59,072 bases of DNA from Fragilaria crotonensis (lineage: Eukaryota; Bacillariophyta; Fragilariophyceae; Fragilariales; Fragilariaceae): assembly GCA_022925895.1 (NCBI GenBank), contig JAKSYS010000381.1, positions 1 to 59,072 on the forward strand, given 5' to 3'. Positions 12,045 to 23,662 of the stretch are shown here, one piece after another. The position numbers and the translations under genes were made by a program. Each line of letters opens with the position of its first letter. Position 1 is the stretch's first letter. The notes below the pieces were generated by a model. The model searched no databases. It was not told the origin of the DNA and was given only the letters and a program-made list of their open reading frames with translations.

Positions 12045-15000
12045 GGTGGCGACGACTAGTTACTGCAACCAACAATCAACAGGAAGCAGCGGGAGTTCGT
12101 CCTTACGGCAAGACGACAACTATGCAAGACCTCGGTTGTGATGGGTATTTCGTATGTCGGTATGTGTCGCTCAGTACTCGCCATTCGCCATTCGCCATGC
12201 GATACTCGGAGTTCGGAGTACTGTACACTGGATCAGGTGTATCAAAACATTCCACGTACCTAGTACCAGCGTACAGTATGCATATGCGTAGGCGGGTACA
12301 ACGTCTACGGGGTGTAATGTCCAGTGTCCAGTTCACCAGTTCAGGGCTCACGGCTCACGCGCTCGCGAGGCTCAAAGTTCAAGCAAGAGCCGATCTTTAA
12401 GGTGTTTCGAGATTCTGGATTCCTTTCGGACTTTGACTCACTCGACTACGAGGTTTTCCTGCTTTTTTCGTTTCCAAAAACCCTCGAGCGAAGCATTTTA
12501 CATTTTACATGAACGTAAACGCAAAAAATCGTGTTCTCTTGTGAACGTTTTCACGTAACTGTGGGCCTTCTTCTGCCACTCTTCTGAGATTTTAAAACCA
12601 GAAACAGAAACGTTTTGTTTTTTGCTCATTTTCGTGTTCGGATTTCGGATGCAGCCTTGTGAGGGGAAAAGCAATTCACTGTACTACCGTAGTCGCACTA
12701 GTCGCATCATAGTCGAACGATTCACGCCGTTTGTCCATTCTCATCCTCGTTTTGGCTAGAGGAGAATGTGCTAGGCAATGAAATGCTCCAGTTTTAGAAA
12801 TGTTCAGTGCATTAATATTAGAACTAAGGACATGGCACAACCAGTTGCTGGAGACTGGAGGCCTATGATGGCAGTGGATCCAAATTGATAAACATGGAAT
12901 AGTACCCATCAGCTCTGATTGACCTAGCTAGCTACTGTAGAAGTGGTATCTGGCTGGGACATCGGCCAATTCCAAAAGTTGACAACCAGAAATGATTTGA
13001 CACACATCAGCTTCAGAGACAAAAGGCAAAGTGCTGAGCTTCGTGCAATATTGTGAAAGCAGCAAGAGCCCACCAAATGGCTGAGAGGGCGCTCAGGTAT
13101 TTCCGACTAGCCGGCGGCGCCCAGCAGATATAGCAGTCATGTCAACTTTGGCTGACAATGAGAAGTGACAGCAACAGCAAGCAAGGCCGTGTGTAGTGGA
13201 CCATTTGACAAAAACCATGTCAGCTTTTTGTATAGAATCAGAATCTGAGAAAACATGAGGCCTACAATAATTGGCTGGCTAAGGAGGAGTGGGCTGCTGT
13301 TCAACAACGTTTGAAGGCTTACAGGTCCCAGTGCCTTTCCGTCAAATTTTGGAAATGATCACAGTCTAACTAGTAATGCCAAAGGCAACAATCCTGCCAC
13401 ATGTGGCATCCAATATCACTTCAAAAGGTAATTCCAACACTTTGTGCAAAGTGCATACTCCTCAATTCAAACATGTGCTGCTGGCCAAAGTCTCAGCAAT
13501 TAGGAGTGTTGCTGATAAGAACACCAAGAAGGACAATAGAATGGCAGAAATGATCCGGAGGTGAAAGTTGTAATGGTCTCATGGTATTTGTCCTGATTCG
13601 ACTTGTACAAAACATTCATTCATTGACAATTGCCATCAATGATTAGAAGCCTGACAATTCAGATAAACCAGCAGCCAATGGCTAACGTCATTGGCACGCA
13701 CTATGAGTTCCTTCACCAGTAGCAGCAGCAAATTGTGATAAGTTCCAAAGAACAAGCCAACAAAGTGGCAGAGATGACAGTGGGAAGTTTCAAATGTATC
13801 CCAAGATATCGGATCGGGAATTTTACTGCTGGGATAACTGACAAGCGCAATCAGGGTTAGGTGATGTCAGCAAACATGCATATTATCATCAACATGATGA
13901 TCATGTGTTGGTGGGCGGCGTTTGCCAATGGCCTCAATACGCCTGCATTGATAGAATCGAGGATTGCGTTCTCAAACGCGGCGCGCTCCTTTAGCGTTGC
14001 GGGAGGGGCCAAATTGAAAGGAGGCAAGTGCTCTGCTGCTCTGGCAATGATCTTGTTGCTGTCCTTCCAAAAGTGCTGGGCTAAGTGTTGCAGTGCTCTT
14101 GCAATACTAGTAGGTTCTCAGTTAGATGGGCTGGTGTCATTGCCGAAGGTCACGCCGGTGTTCATCATCAGTGTGCCACTACTAGTAGCTAATGTGCTGT
14201 CCATAGCCACCAGTTGGGGATTATGCATTATCCTGGGGAAGGCACATTGGACATTGTCGTCACCTGTGTGGCAGTCCAATTCAGGATAGTTAATCGCCAG
14301 TTTCCATTGCGATATACAAAAATTGTTGAATGATGCAGCAAAGTAAAGTTAATTGTCCTTGTATGTCCAATTGTTAATCGCGGATGCGCCAGGATAAGGT
14401 CGGAAACTACTGTCGGAGATATCTTCATTTTCGCCGTTTGTGGAGGACGTCAACAAGGCCATGGGGTGACAAGTGAGCATCCCAAGCAAAGTTGATCATC
14501 TTCGGGTTCATTATTAGAGTAAGTTCGTGTTTACTCCGCTTTACAATTGTTGACTCAAGAACTGAATGATTTTGGATGACAGATTGATGGTTACCGTAGT
14601 TGAGGTACTACGCCTGGATATTTCCTTTGCTGGCGGATGCATTGCACAGGGCAGGTGCTCCATATGAAAAGGATTTGCTGCACATTGATGTAGATGTCAG
14701 GGTTGACAATTGGTTGCAGTGTCCGTAGGATGGAAGTCCATAGGACAATGGTTGCAAAGTTTCCATCAAAGTGCAGCAGACAGGATGTTGTCATGGCTTA
14801 CCATTCGTGCCGTTGGCATAAAGTTGCTTCCCAGTCATTTTGGAATCCTTGCAGAGGAGGACGAAAGTTGACATGTTGGTTGTTGGGTACATTGGCATGC
14901 TTTTCCAGAGTTTTGGTTGCTAAGCAGGATGGAAACCACTTTAAAGGGGTAACCAAGATATGGTGAAAGCATTTATCAGCGTAAAACGAATGATCTATGG

Positions 15001-16668
15001 AATCCTTACCAAAGTACTCCGCAGCAAGTTGGATTTGGACAGATGACAGGAGGACAGTTGTCACAAACCTTTTAAGTCATTGTGAGGAGAGGTACCTTGG
15101 GACCTATTTTTGTCAAGAGGATTACTGGCAAGGTAACTGGCATTGGTTGTGGGAGTCGATGCGCTGTATTACGAAGGAATCGGAACGAGAGGTTGGCATA
15201 TAGACTTCAACATCTGGGGTGGGTAGCGGCGCATTTTGTGGCAACAGATGGCTAAGGGGTTAGGGGCATTGGCTTTTGTGCTGGTGACAGCAAGATCACA
15301 CGCCCAGTCTTGTCCAGTGGGGATTGACTGTTGACACTTATGTAAGTCGAATGTTGTGTTGACACAATAATGTCGTGGACTTGTTTGGGGTTTTTAAGCC
15401 TCAAAGTTGGGAAATACGTTCGCACTCCAGATGTTACGTATCAGGAAATGAGTACAAGGACCAGGGGCAGGATAGCACGAGTACTACTACATAATGTGGA
15501 AGTTGTGCATGAGAACGAGCGAATGCTGCAGTATTATTGCATAGTGGTTTTCGTATGAGGTTGGGTTGACACCGCACCTTGTGTTGCCCAATTTAATGCA
15601 TCACCGTGCCACTGGCTGGACCACCAATGGGGTACTAATGACCCACCAAGCTTTGAGTTCACATGGGATACTAGACAATTGGAAACGAGGCTTCCAAGAA
15701 CACGGTGCGAGTATGAACGGCCTGCAGTTGCGTCTTCGACGTGACGGCAAGACTCTGACTGGACTCTACCGAAGCTCTTCGGTCAGAGTGGATACGAGAG
15801 TCAAATGCGACGTGCCAGTCTTTTTGGTCCATGGAGACTTCAATTCGATAGTCTCGAGCGAAGGCAGCCTCACAGTTCGCAATAGTCTCCACGTACCAGG
15901 GGAATTCCAGGTTCTACACCCTATGCAACTCATGAATGGCTATGCCATGTCGGATGCCGCTTGCCACCGGCCTTTGAGCCAGTTGGCAGCAGGAGTTTGT
16001 TGCGTCATAACTGACGGGTGGACCTACAGGTATATTTCCTCTCACATCGGCTGTAGATAGGCCTCGATTCTGGATCTCATTAAAGCAGTTCGTGCCACTA
16101 CTGTGCTCCACTCGTTCTCGCTTCTCGCACTATGATCATATGCATATAGTTGGATGTGAATATAGTATAAAGGCGTTTATTTATATAGTCCAGTTCCACC
16201 ACATTCATACTGAGATTTGAAGCGTACTACGACCCAGGTACTTTAGTACGGAGTATTGAACGCAGATGTCCTGGCACAACTGTAAATAGTCTAGAGTACC
16301 ATCATGTCAGCAGAAATGACAAAATGGTGTTTGTATGACATACGCGGGTATATCATGATACATGTAACATGTATCATGACCGACGATTGCATGCAAACCA
16401 TACACGTAGGCCAATGTTGTCTACGGTACTGTACATGGATTGTCTCAAAACGTGACGCGATCCTTTTACGGAGGGAGACTGCTTCTATGATACCGTAACT
16501 CTTCGCGCGTTCTTCTGCATCCGTGAACAAGTATTATACGATACGCGATACGCGAAGCGCGATCACCAAGAAGTATTCTTTCATCCTTGCGCACACAATC
16601 ATCAAGTGCGTGACAGCGTTCTCCTATATATGGGGAAACCTTCGAATCAACAAGTCAACAACATCAAC
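12045..16668. other. Long gene-poor stretch with coding-like relics
   Basis: 4.6 kb without an intact gene. 12120-12330 is palindromic and GTAC-rich. From about 12,900 to 15,200 the composition changes. Minus-strand frames there look coding-like but are interrupted: a stretch around 14120-13861 reads like ALQHLAQHFWKDSNKIIARA, and another lies at 15064-14798. I do not recognise the family; a decayed mobile element or gene relic is the best guess. 15690-16060 is one copy of a diverged direct repeat. Confidence 0.4.
15690..16060 (+). repeat. Diverged direct repeat, copy A (upstream of paralog 3)
   Basis: Shares an ordered series of matching blocks with 17579-17930 in the same orientation: GAGTATGAACG, GCGTCTTCGACGTGAC, GGACTCTACCGAAG, GACGTGCCAG, TTGGTCCATGGA, TTTGAGCCAGT, CAGGAGTTTGTTGCGTC. 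Spacing is similar but indels and substitutions are frequent. No intact frame is shared, so it looks like a non-coding or decayed segment duplicated around the small cysteine-rich gene at 16669. Confidence 0.75.
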
Positions 16669-17170
16669 ATGTGCTACATATATCGCATTGCTTTGTTCTT
16701 TCTCGTCATAGCCGTCGCCTCCTCGCCTGTGTTGAGCGCAGCATCTGGAGAAGTTCGCGATTTACAGCTCAGTGCATGCCCAAACCCAGGATCCATAATC
16801 CCACCTACGCAAGGTTCAACGTGCAGTGTAGACCCGACGACAGCTTGCGTGTATGACAAAGTTTGTTGGTAAGAATTCTTTCCTTGAAATTGAGGCAAAG
16901 CTGCCTGATCCTTTTCTGACTCGTTGCCTGCCTTCCTTCTCTGTTCCGATTGTTTGTATCAATTTTCATCGAGACAGCTGTGCCAATTGTGTCGACCGTT
17001 ACCGATGCTCATGTAAGAATGGTGCTTGGGATTGCTTACAAGCCGCTATGAGTTGCCTTCCGGAAACATGCCCACCAACTCGTGCGCCTGTGCCGCCTAC
17101 GCAAAGCAAGACCACGAGCAGCCCAACCTCACGATCCACCCTACGCCCACCGAAGGGCGGTATGATGTGA
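16669..17170 (+). CDS. Short secreted cysteine-rich protein, paralog 3 (two exons)
   Basis: Exons 16669-16868 and 16978-17170. The ATG was chosen because it begins a signal peptide (MCYIYRIALFFLVIAVASSPVLSA) aligned with that of paralog 4; an in-frame ATG upstream at 16606 would bury the signal peptide. The mature part is one complete module: CPNPGSIIPPTQGSTCSVDPTTACVYDKVC, the intron at the family's TG|C codon, then CANCVDRYRCSCKNGAWDC, CLPETCPP and a Pro/Thr/Ser-rich tail. It is the minimal form of the long paralogs. The 5' region shares CCTTCGAATCAA with paralog 4 (16640-16651). Function unknown; secreted by inference. Confidence 0.83.
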
Positions 17171-19687
17171 AAGTTGGACTCCCTTCCTTGCGCTAACGCA
17201 ATGCTCTCACGTGGGCCTAGGCCCAATGCGAATTGTATGGTAGCCTTTTAAGATCGATTCCTGAGTTTTTAACAACACCACATCACTACACTCAAGTTAG
17301 CATGGCATGACCATTGTTTACGATCGCGAGGATTATGGCACTGGTTCCAAGGATTAATTTGAGAACCTTGCTGCTGAGCACACGTAGGTTTTGATTAATA
17401 GTCTGGATGATACGTGGCACACAATAGAGAGTGTTTGACCCACATGGATGGGCACAACTTTAAGTGAGATGGCGCTGACGTTCCGTAGACGTCAACTTTC
17501 CGGAGCCACACTCACCACCTCCATTGCAAATTTTTGAATATATACCCTTAAGATATTTGAACGACAAGGAGGCATCAAACACGGCGAGAGTATGAACGAT
17601 CCGCAATGGCGTCTTCGACGTGACAATATGAATCTAACCGGACTCTACCGAAGTTCGTCATTCAATGAGAGTCGAAGACGACGTGCCAGCCTTGTTGGTC
17701 CATGGACACATTCAATTCTTCGATAGTCGAGCAAGGGCAGCTTTCCAGTCCAAAACTACTTTCGAACAAGTTCTTTCCAGTGCATGCCAGGAATGGCCAT
17801 TCATGCGGTTCTGTGCATATCGGATCCCTCTTGCAACCGGTCTTTGAGCCAGTCGGTATCAGGAGTTTGTTGCGTCGTAAATGACTGTGGCCCCAGATTG
17901 CCTCTCACATCTGTTGTAACAGTAACGTTCACTTTCTGTAACTCGTGAAAGCAACACATGTGGTATTCTTAGCATCGACGACAAATTCCTTGATATGTTT
18001 CCAATAGATGAGCTTGACTCCCGACAGCGCAACGCACCTCGCCATATTTGAAGGTAGCGATTCGAATTACATCCACAAAAACCGTCCTACGAAGTATAAC
18101 TTCTGGGGCATAACATTTTTTTGGTGCTTTATTCGAACTATTGTCCAATGTTCAGTGAACATTCTTGGAGTTCATCGTCACTTATCATCGCACTTGATCG
18201 CGACGGTTGCACTCGGAGTACACTACTGTGCAGACGGCTGTCAAAATGCATGGTCAAGATCTTTTTCTCTACGTGTGATTGTGTGAAAAATCAGGTTCTG
18301 AGCTGGAAAAAGATCCACTCTCCTACATAATGCACACGGCACGAGGGACAGCCGCGCAAGGATCGACAGTCGTCACTCGTCGCGTCTCCCCACTCTCCCA
18401 AGTAACGAAGGGCCGTTTGCAGCTTGGTTTCGTTTCCGCGATCCTCTTTATCGGTAGTTTGAAATCGCCATCGCACTGTACTCATGGCTCATGGGTTGTC
18501 AGCTGACAGTCACGCATGGCTTTCTTGGCAATTCTTTTGCGACAAGATGCACTTCCTGACCTCTCGTATCAATTCGTCTGTGTGAACTCAACGAACAGTT
18601 CTCCTTCGTTAACATCCTCTCGAAATTGATGCTTCATCGCAGCAAAGCGTTTAGTTCGCTGTCTCCTATATTCTTTGGAAATGGAGTATACAATAAAACG
18701 CTGGATCCCTTGAGTGTCTGGGCCAACACTCGGCGGCAACAAGAGAGAAACAGTGAGTCGACGAGAAGCGAACAGGACATTGATCTTGAGTCACTGGCAT
18801 AGTCAACTCTGGTCGATACATCATGGTATGCATACGGAAGCCAAAGACTCTTGCTCGTACTTGTACGACAAAGAGCGTGTGGACTGTACTCGTTTCTAAA
18901 TTCAGTAGTCCAGTACATACATAATTCTCAGGCAACGTACACATTTTACTCAAATGTTATATGCAAGATGATTGCTTCTTGATTGCTCATTAGTATTATT
19001 CTTGAAGGCGAAGCAAACACCACAATGTGAATTCGTACTCAGAGCGCATGTAAGAGTCTCATCCTGCGTAATGACAAAGCAACTACTTGAGAACGGGGCA
19101 GCCAGACGCAAGGCCAACCACCTTGCTGCTAAGGGTGCGTGCTGTAGGGATTCCAACGGTCGCAAGACAAACTCCAAACTCCTGACTGAAATCAATATCA
19201 GAATAGGTGATTCCCATCACAGTGAATGTGGTCTCGCGAATGTCATCATCTTTTCCAGTTCCCGTCAAATTGGTGAAACCTAATCGGACCCGTGTATCAT
19301 ATCATACAGTACTCCAAAATCAGGAGTACTCAATAAGCAAGTATCCGTACCTGTAGTCCGTAGTTCTTGTACCGGTACTGTAATCTCAGTCTCGGGTCAA
19401 TCCCGGATATCATACGACAAATATTTCAAGACATCAGACATCAACATGCGTCAAAACGAAGAACTGCTTTTCATTTGTCCGATGTGGGTGAGTGGGGGTC
19501 TGTGCGTCTATATGTTGAAGTAATAATGACTTTCGTGAAATGCAGAGTCATTTGAAGGCTTTTTTATGTCGCGTGTGCTACCCGTACAGTAGAATACATG
19601 GACTAGAGTAGTCGTAAATGTCGCTGCGCATCAGGTTGACCACACACTTCTCGATCCACATTTGGAGAAAGCCTTCGAATCAATATC
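17171..19687. other. Intergenic with duplicated segment, no gene recognised
   Basis: 2.5 kb between the two small cysteine-rich paralogs. It contains repeat copy B (17579-17930) and a GTAC-rich tract (19300-19385). Short frames at 18634-18953 and 18972-19283 overlap on both strands and carry no recognisable motif. Confidence 0.45.
17579..17930 (+). repeat. Diverged direct repeat, copy B (downstream of paralog 3)
   Basis: Partner of 15690-16060, same orientation, bracketing paralog 3 at a distance of about 400-600 bases on each side. See copy A for the shared blocks. Confidence 0.75.
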
Positions 19688-20255
19688 ATGATGTATCTCC
19701 TTTATCGCAATGCCTTGTTCCTTATCATCATGGCCGTTGCCTTGCATGTGACGAGCGCAATGTCTGGAGAAGAACGTGATTTACAGCTCAGTGCATGCCC
19801 GAACCCAGGATCCACAATCCCACCGACGCACGGTTCAACGTGCAGTGTAGACCCGACGACAGTTTGCAAGTATGACAAGGTTTGTTGGTAAGTTTGTTTT
19901 CTTGAAATAAACGCATAACTTCCTGATCCTTCTCTGAGTCGTTTCTTACCTACCTTCTCTGTTTCCACTTGTTTATAATCAATTTCATGGCGACAGCTGT
20001 GCCAACTGCATCGACCGTTTCAGATGTTCATGTGTGAATGGTTCATGGGAATGCCTACAAGTGGCTCTGGATTGCCTTCCAGGAACGTGTCCGCCAACGC
20101 CTGCTGCTGCAGTGCCGTCTCCACCGCCTACACCGCGCCCGACCTCGAACCCGGTCCCAACCCCCACCCGGCGCCCTACCTCGAACCCGGTTCCAACCCC
20201 CACCCGGCGCCCTACCGGACGCCGCACAAGGCGTAATTTTTTTGTTTACCATTAG
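19688..20255 (+). CDS. Short secreted cysteine-rich protein, paralog 4 (two exons)
   Basis: Exons 19688-19887 and 19997-20255, with a 109-base intron, the same length as in paralog 3. Signal peptide MMYLLYRNALFLIIMAVALHVTSA, then SGEERDLQLSACPNPGS closely matching paralog 3, the module core ending YDKVC, the intron at TG|C, and CANCIDRFRCSCVNGSWEC. The C-terminal tail differs from paralog 3: it is Pro/Thr/Arg-rich with two 12-residue repeats (PTSNPVPTPTRR) and ends in a strongly basic stretch (TGRRTRRNFFVYH). A polybasic tail on a secreted protein could bind acidic polysaccharide or silica; that is inference. Clearly a recent duplicate of paralog 3. Confidence 0.83.
20138..20209 (+). repeat. 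36-bp coding tandem repeat, two copies
   Basis: Copies at 20138-20173 and 20174-20209 differ by only a few bases and encode PTSNPVPTPTRR twice, in the tail of paralog 4. Confidence 0.9.
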
Positions 20256-20556
20256 TTCTCGTCATTGGACTACAATTTGGTACCACGTATGGAAAGATCA
20301 GTTGATATCGTAGATAACGGTATCTCTAGCTTTAGCACTTCCGCGAAATCTGTGTCTATAATTTTACGGGCACAGGCGAGGCAGCGCTTTCGGTACGATT
20401 TGACTTCGTTGGCAGATAGACACACGATGAAAGCGAAGCACTGCTGTGGATAAGAGACATGACTCGGACACGTTGAGAACGGTAATTCTTAGTTGCTTTC
20501 GAAACGTAATTAATTGATTGCACACATACAAGAACAGTACTGGTTACTTCATGACC
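20256..20556. other. Short intergenic stretch, nothing recognised
   Basis: About 300 bases between convergent genes (paralog 4 and the SYLF gene). No distinctive element seen. Confidence 0.5.
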
Positions 20557-21543
20557 CTAGAAAGGTGCAGACGAAGCCTCCTTTTCAGCTTCAAACCTTG
20601 CATCTACCAGGACAACATCTCCCTCCTTCGCCGCCTCTTCGCCGAGCCTTTCTGCCTCTTCAAGCGCAGCCTCAACCTTGGTAAGCTCCTCTGGAGTTGG
20701 TTCGACGGTCGCGCCTTCCATCAATTTATCAAGTTTATCATAGACGTCAGGCATCAAAGTCCCTTCTGGAAGTTCAACAATATCTTCATACAAAATTTGA
20801 ATTGGCGTGTACGATTCCTTGTAAAAGCTCTTGTTCACGCTATTCCGGGGCCCGACAACGGCGCCAGCCAAAGAGATTCCTCCAAAAACGCCCTTGGTGA
20901 AGGAAATCGCTACAGTGGCCCCAACACCTTGATCCGAGGCATTGATGGAAAGTTCAGCGTTGCGACCAAACGTTCCCAAGGTGAGTTCCGCCTGACCTCC
21001 AAATTTGAATCCAGTCGTTCCGGCCACGGCGGAAACTGTGGACTCGTCGAATAAAAATACCTATATAACATGAACATGAGATTAATTCATAGGGTGACAA
21101 TTGAATGTGACGAATAAATGAAATACACCAATACTAGAAAAGAATGATGACCCGGTATTAAATACGTACCATAACGTCCTTGACGGATGCACCGACCATA
21201 AAACCCCAACCGACTCTGCAAATGAGGTAGCCATAAGCATTAGAGAAAGGTTCAGAAGTGATTAACAAAAAAATACTTGAACTCACCCCCCGAGTCCGAC
21301 AGCACATGGAGGAGACCATCCACCATTGCGCCGTGCCAAGAGAATGCCACTACCAACGTTTCCAGTGAAAATGACTCCCACCTCAACGGTGGATATGAGA
21401 ATGATTCCCTTCAAATCGTGCTCGAACAAGGCCCTGGGAACACCGGGGGTGTTGGGATCCAAAGCTGATGCCAAGACATGATTCGCATTCCAGATCATTC
21501 CTTCCATGGTAATGGGGTTGTTCGGACGTTTGCTCATCATCAT
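20557..21543 (-). CDS. SYLF-domain (Ysc84-type) lipid-binding protein
   Basis: Three minus-strand exons: 21543-21287, 21215-21170 (46 bases) and 21060-20557, about 268 residues. The tiny middle exon encodes VGWGFMVGASVKDVM and keeps frame on both sides. Spliced, it gives the SYLF pattern: GIILISTVEVGVIFTGNVGSGILLARRNGGWSPPCAVGLGG, then GWGFMVGAS, VFLFDE, GRNAE, SFTKGVFGGISLAGAVV and a late P.QIL segment. The C-terminus is a Glu/Ala-rich helix. Known family members (yeast Ysc84, animal SH3YL1) bind phosphoinositide membranes and actin; here there is no SH3 or FYVE domain. Role in this organism is inferred only as membrane binding. The start at 21543 is one of three consecutive Met codons. Confidence 0.85.
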
Positions 21544-22130
21544 CGTTACAGTTTATGGCTAAAGTAGTGTGTGACTACTACTAATCGTTGTGAAATGGAG
21601 GGACTGGTGCAGTGGACGATTCAAGTTGCTCACGTTGTATGAGAATATACTGATATCTCCTTGGAGTGAGAATGAGAACGGTTGTCTACTACATCGCGTG
21701 CATCGCATCTGGTTCGTCGCGCGTATTCTGACCATACTACACACTACACATAATGTGTACAGTACGAGCATGGAGTACGGAGTATAGCAGTATCGTACAT
21801 CGGAACGTGGTACGAGGAGAGTTTTGAAGGATTTCGTACTTCGATCTCACGAGAATACCCTTTCGCGACATGCATTCATTTCCAACTCCTGGTAGGAAAA
21901 GAGATAAATTTCAACAAAACGAAGGAGGGAGCGCACGAAGAGGACTTTGGGTTATACTGTAGTAATGCTTCGACAAGTGAAATGAAGAAATTGCATGTAT
22001 TTGTGAGTAGGGTGCTACGAACTAATCTCCCCACACATGGCAACATTGCAACCTGCCCCATGACCACACATGATGTATGCCTACACTCCAGTACCTGCGA
22101 GGAGCACGTCGCGCATGTGTACCACATCCT
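21544..22130. other. Intergenic, nothing recognised
   Basis: About 590 bases upstream of the SYLF gene and downstream of the dehydrogenase. It has a short GTAC-rich patch near 21760-21830 and no convincing gene. Confidence 0.5.
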
Positions 22131-23159
22131 TCACCATTCCACAATGCTTCCATCAAACCAGTGCAGACCAGATTGTGCTTTTTCCTTGTCGTCGCCTTCA
22201 AAATCCATCGTTATTGTGGTTGCCAACTTGTACGGAGTCAGGGCACCTCGCGAGGCTGGTCGATTTCCTTGGTACTGATTCTGATCTGTAGCACAATATC
22301 CAGGATCGACCGAATAACATAACAGCTTGTTGTTCTTGTCACCGTTACTATTGTCATTGCCGTCATCATGCTTGTGCATGTGTTCTCGTGCTAGGACGCG
22401 TGTCATGGCAATGAGTGCCAATTTGCTCAACCCGTAGGCCGTATTGGGCCAACCATCTTGGACGTGTGTGCCGCGTTCCACGGCAGCAACAAACTCGCGC
22501 ACCAGGGATTCCAATGCGGGCATTGTCAGTTGGGGAGATGTGAATTTTTGTACCAGATCTGGTGACTTGAGTATGGCCAATCGACCGGCATAACTCACAA
22601 TGTTGATGAGCCGAGGAGGAGCAACCGATTTTTTTAGCAAAGGTAATAGGGCCTGCGTCAAACGCCATGTTCCGAAAAAGTTGGTCTCGATTGTTATAGG
22701 AACTTGTCGTTCAAAGGGAGTGTATTCGACCAATCCATACAGAGTTGGGTCATTGAAGCAAACGGCGGCATTGTTGATCAGAACATCCAAACGACCAAAG
22801 CTGGCTTGAACAAAGTCCCGAACTTTCGGAGCCATCTCTTCCGACTTGGATAAATCATATTGAACACAGTAAAGATTATCACAACCATCCGCTTGTAGTT
22901 CTTGCATGGCTTCATGAGCGCGTTCCAAGGAGCGACACGCTAGAATGGTTGCCGAAACACTTGGATCCTTGGCTAACAAACGACAAATCTCCTTTCCTAT
23001 TCCCTTGTTCGCCCCAGTGACCAAGACTACTTGTCCTGTTGAAGATAAGCCAACAATCATGTTGGACAGAAGAGCCAACACGATGAAGAATTGTTGGGAT
23101 CGTCTGTGTCGCCATTGGCAGTTGTAGTGCGTCACAGCAAGATGTTTCATGGTGCACAA
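22131..23159 (-). CDS. Short-chain dehydrogenase/reductase (carbonyl reductase-like)
   Basis: 342 residues without introns. After an N-terminal extension with a hydrophobic segment (FFIVLALLSNMIVGLSS, possible signal or membrane anchor) comes a classical SDR Rossmann fold. The cofactor motif is TGANKGIG, the structural motif NNAA, the catalytic Ser is in NIVSYAGRL and the YxxxK pair in AYGLSKLAL; the C-terminal PGYCATD loop is also typical. The GxxxGIG spacing and the overall pattern resemble carbonyl reductase 1-type NADPH enzymes; the substrate is unknown. A second Met lies three codons in and could be the true start. It is divergent from the SEL1-repeat gene, with about 500 bases between them. 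Confidence 0.88.
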   Translation of the reverse strand: MCTMKHLAVTHYNCQWRHRRSQQFFIVLALLSNMIVGLSSTGQVVLVTGANKGIGKEICRLLAKDPSVSATILACRSLERAHEAMQELQADGCDNLYCVQYDLSKSEEMAPKVRDFVQASFGRLDVLINNAAVCFNDPTLYGLVEYTPFERQVPITIETNFFGTWRLTQALLPLLKKSVAPPRLINIVSYAGRLAILKSPDLVQKFTSPQLTMPALESLVREFVAAVERGTHVQDGWPNTAYGLSKLALIAMTRVLAREHMHKHDDGNDNSNGDKNNKLLCYSVDPGYCATDQNQYQGNRPASRGALTPYKLATTITMDFEGDDKEKAQSGLHWFDGSIVEW

Positions 23160-23662
23160 GATCTACATATTGTGACATCACTTGCCATTTGACTGATGCA
23201 TGTGTCACACCTCTGCATGTAGAAGTACTGGTATGTACTGTGAACGGTTTTCGCTCGTCCGCTGGAGTAATCTTCCTTTGTACCGGTATCGGAGTCTACT
23301 ACTCTACTACAAGCTAGTACGGTATGTATGGATCTGTTATGGGCTATGGGCATACATTGTACTATGGTACCAGTATCTATAGGACACCATAAAAGTCCAT
23401 ACTCCAGACTGGCCACTGGCTACGCAAGGCACAAGTCACCATTAGCCCCACAGCCCCACCCATCAACATCGAAATCACTTTCTCTCAAAAGCACCGTGAT
23501 GAGTCACTCATTTTACGTTTGGCTCAAATCCTGAATCTAATTTTTTGCATGAATTTTCAACCACCTCGAAGTAGAACTAGCATACACATCCAATAATCGC
23601 TTTGCATTCATTCCTTGGTGACGCAACTTGAAACATCACCATCAAGAACAAGAAAAGAAACT
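23160..23662. other. Divergent promoter region
   Basis: About 500 bases between the starts of the dehydrogenase (minus) and the SEL1-repeat gene (plus), so it must hold both promoters. 23280-23390 is GTAC-rich. No specific factor site can be assigned. Confidence 0.45.

Noticed and set aside
13861-14289. 142-codon plus-strand frame with hydrophobic runs
   Set aside because: The opposite strand looks more protein-like, and neither strand shows a start, splice sites or recognised motif.
15566-16060. 164-codon plus-strand frame
   Set aside because: Its repeat partner at 17579-17930 does not preserve the frame, so coding is unlikely.
20518-21054. 178-codon plus-strand open frame
   Set aside because: It is the antisense of the third SYLF exon, which has clear family motifs and good splice sites.
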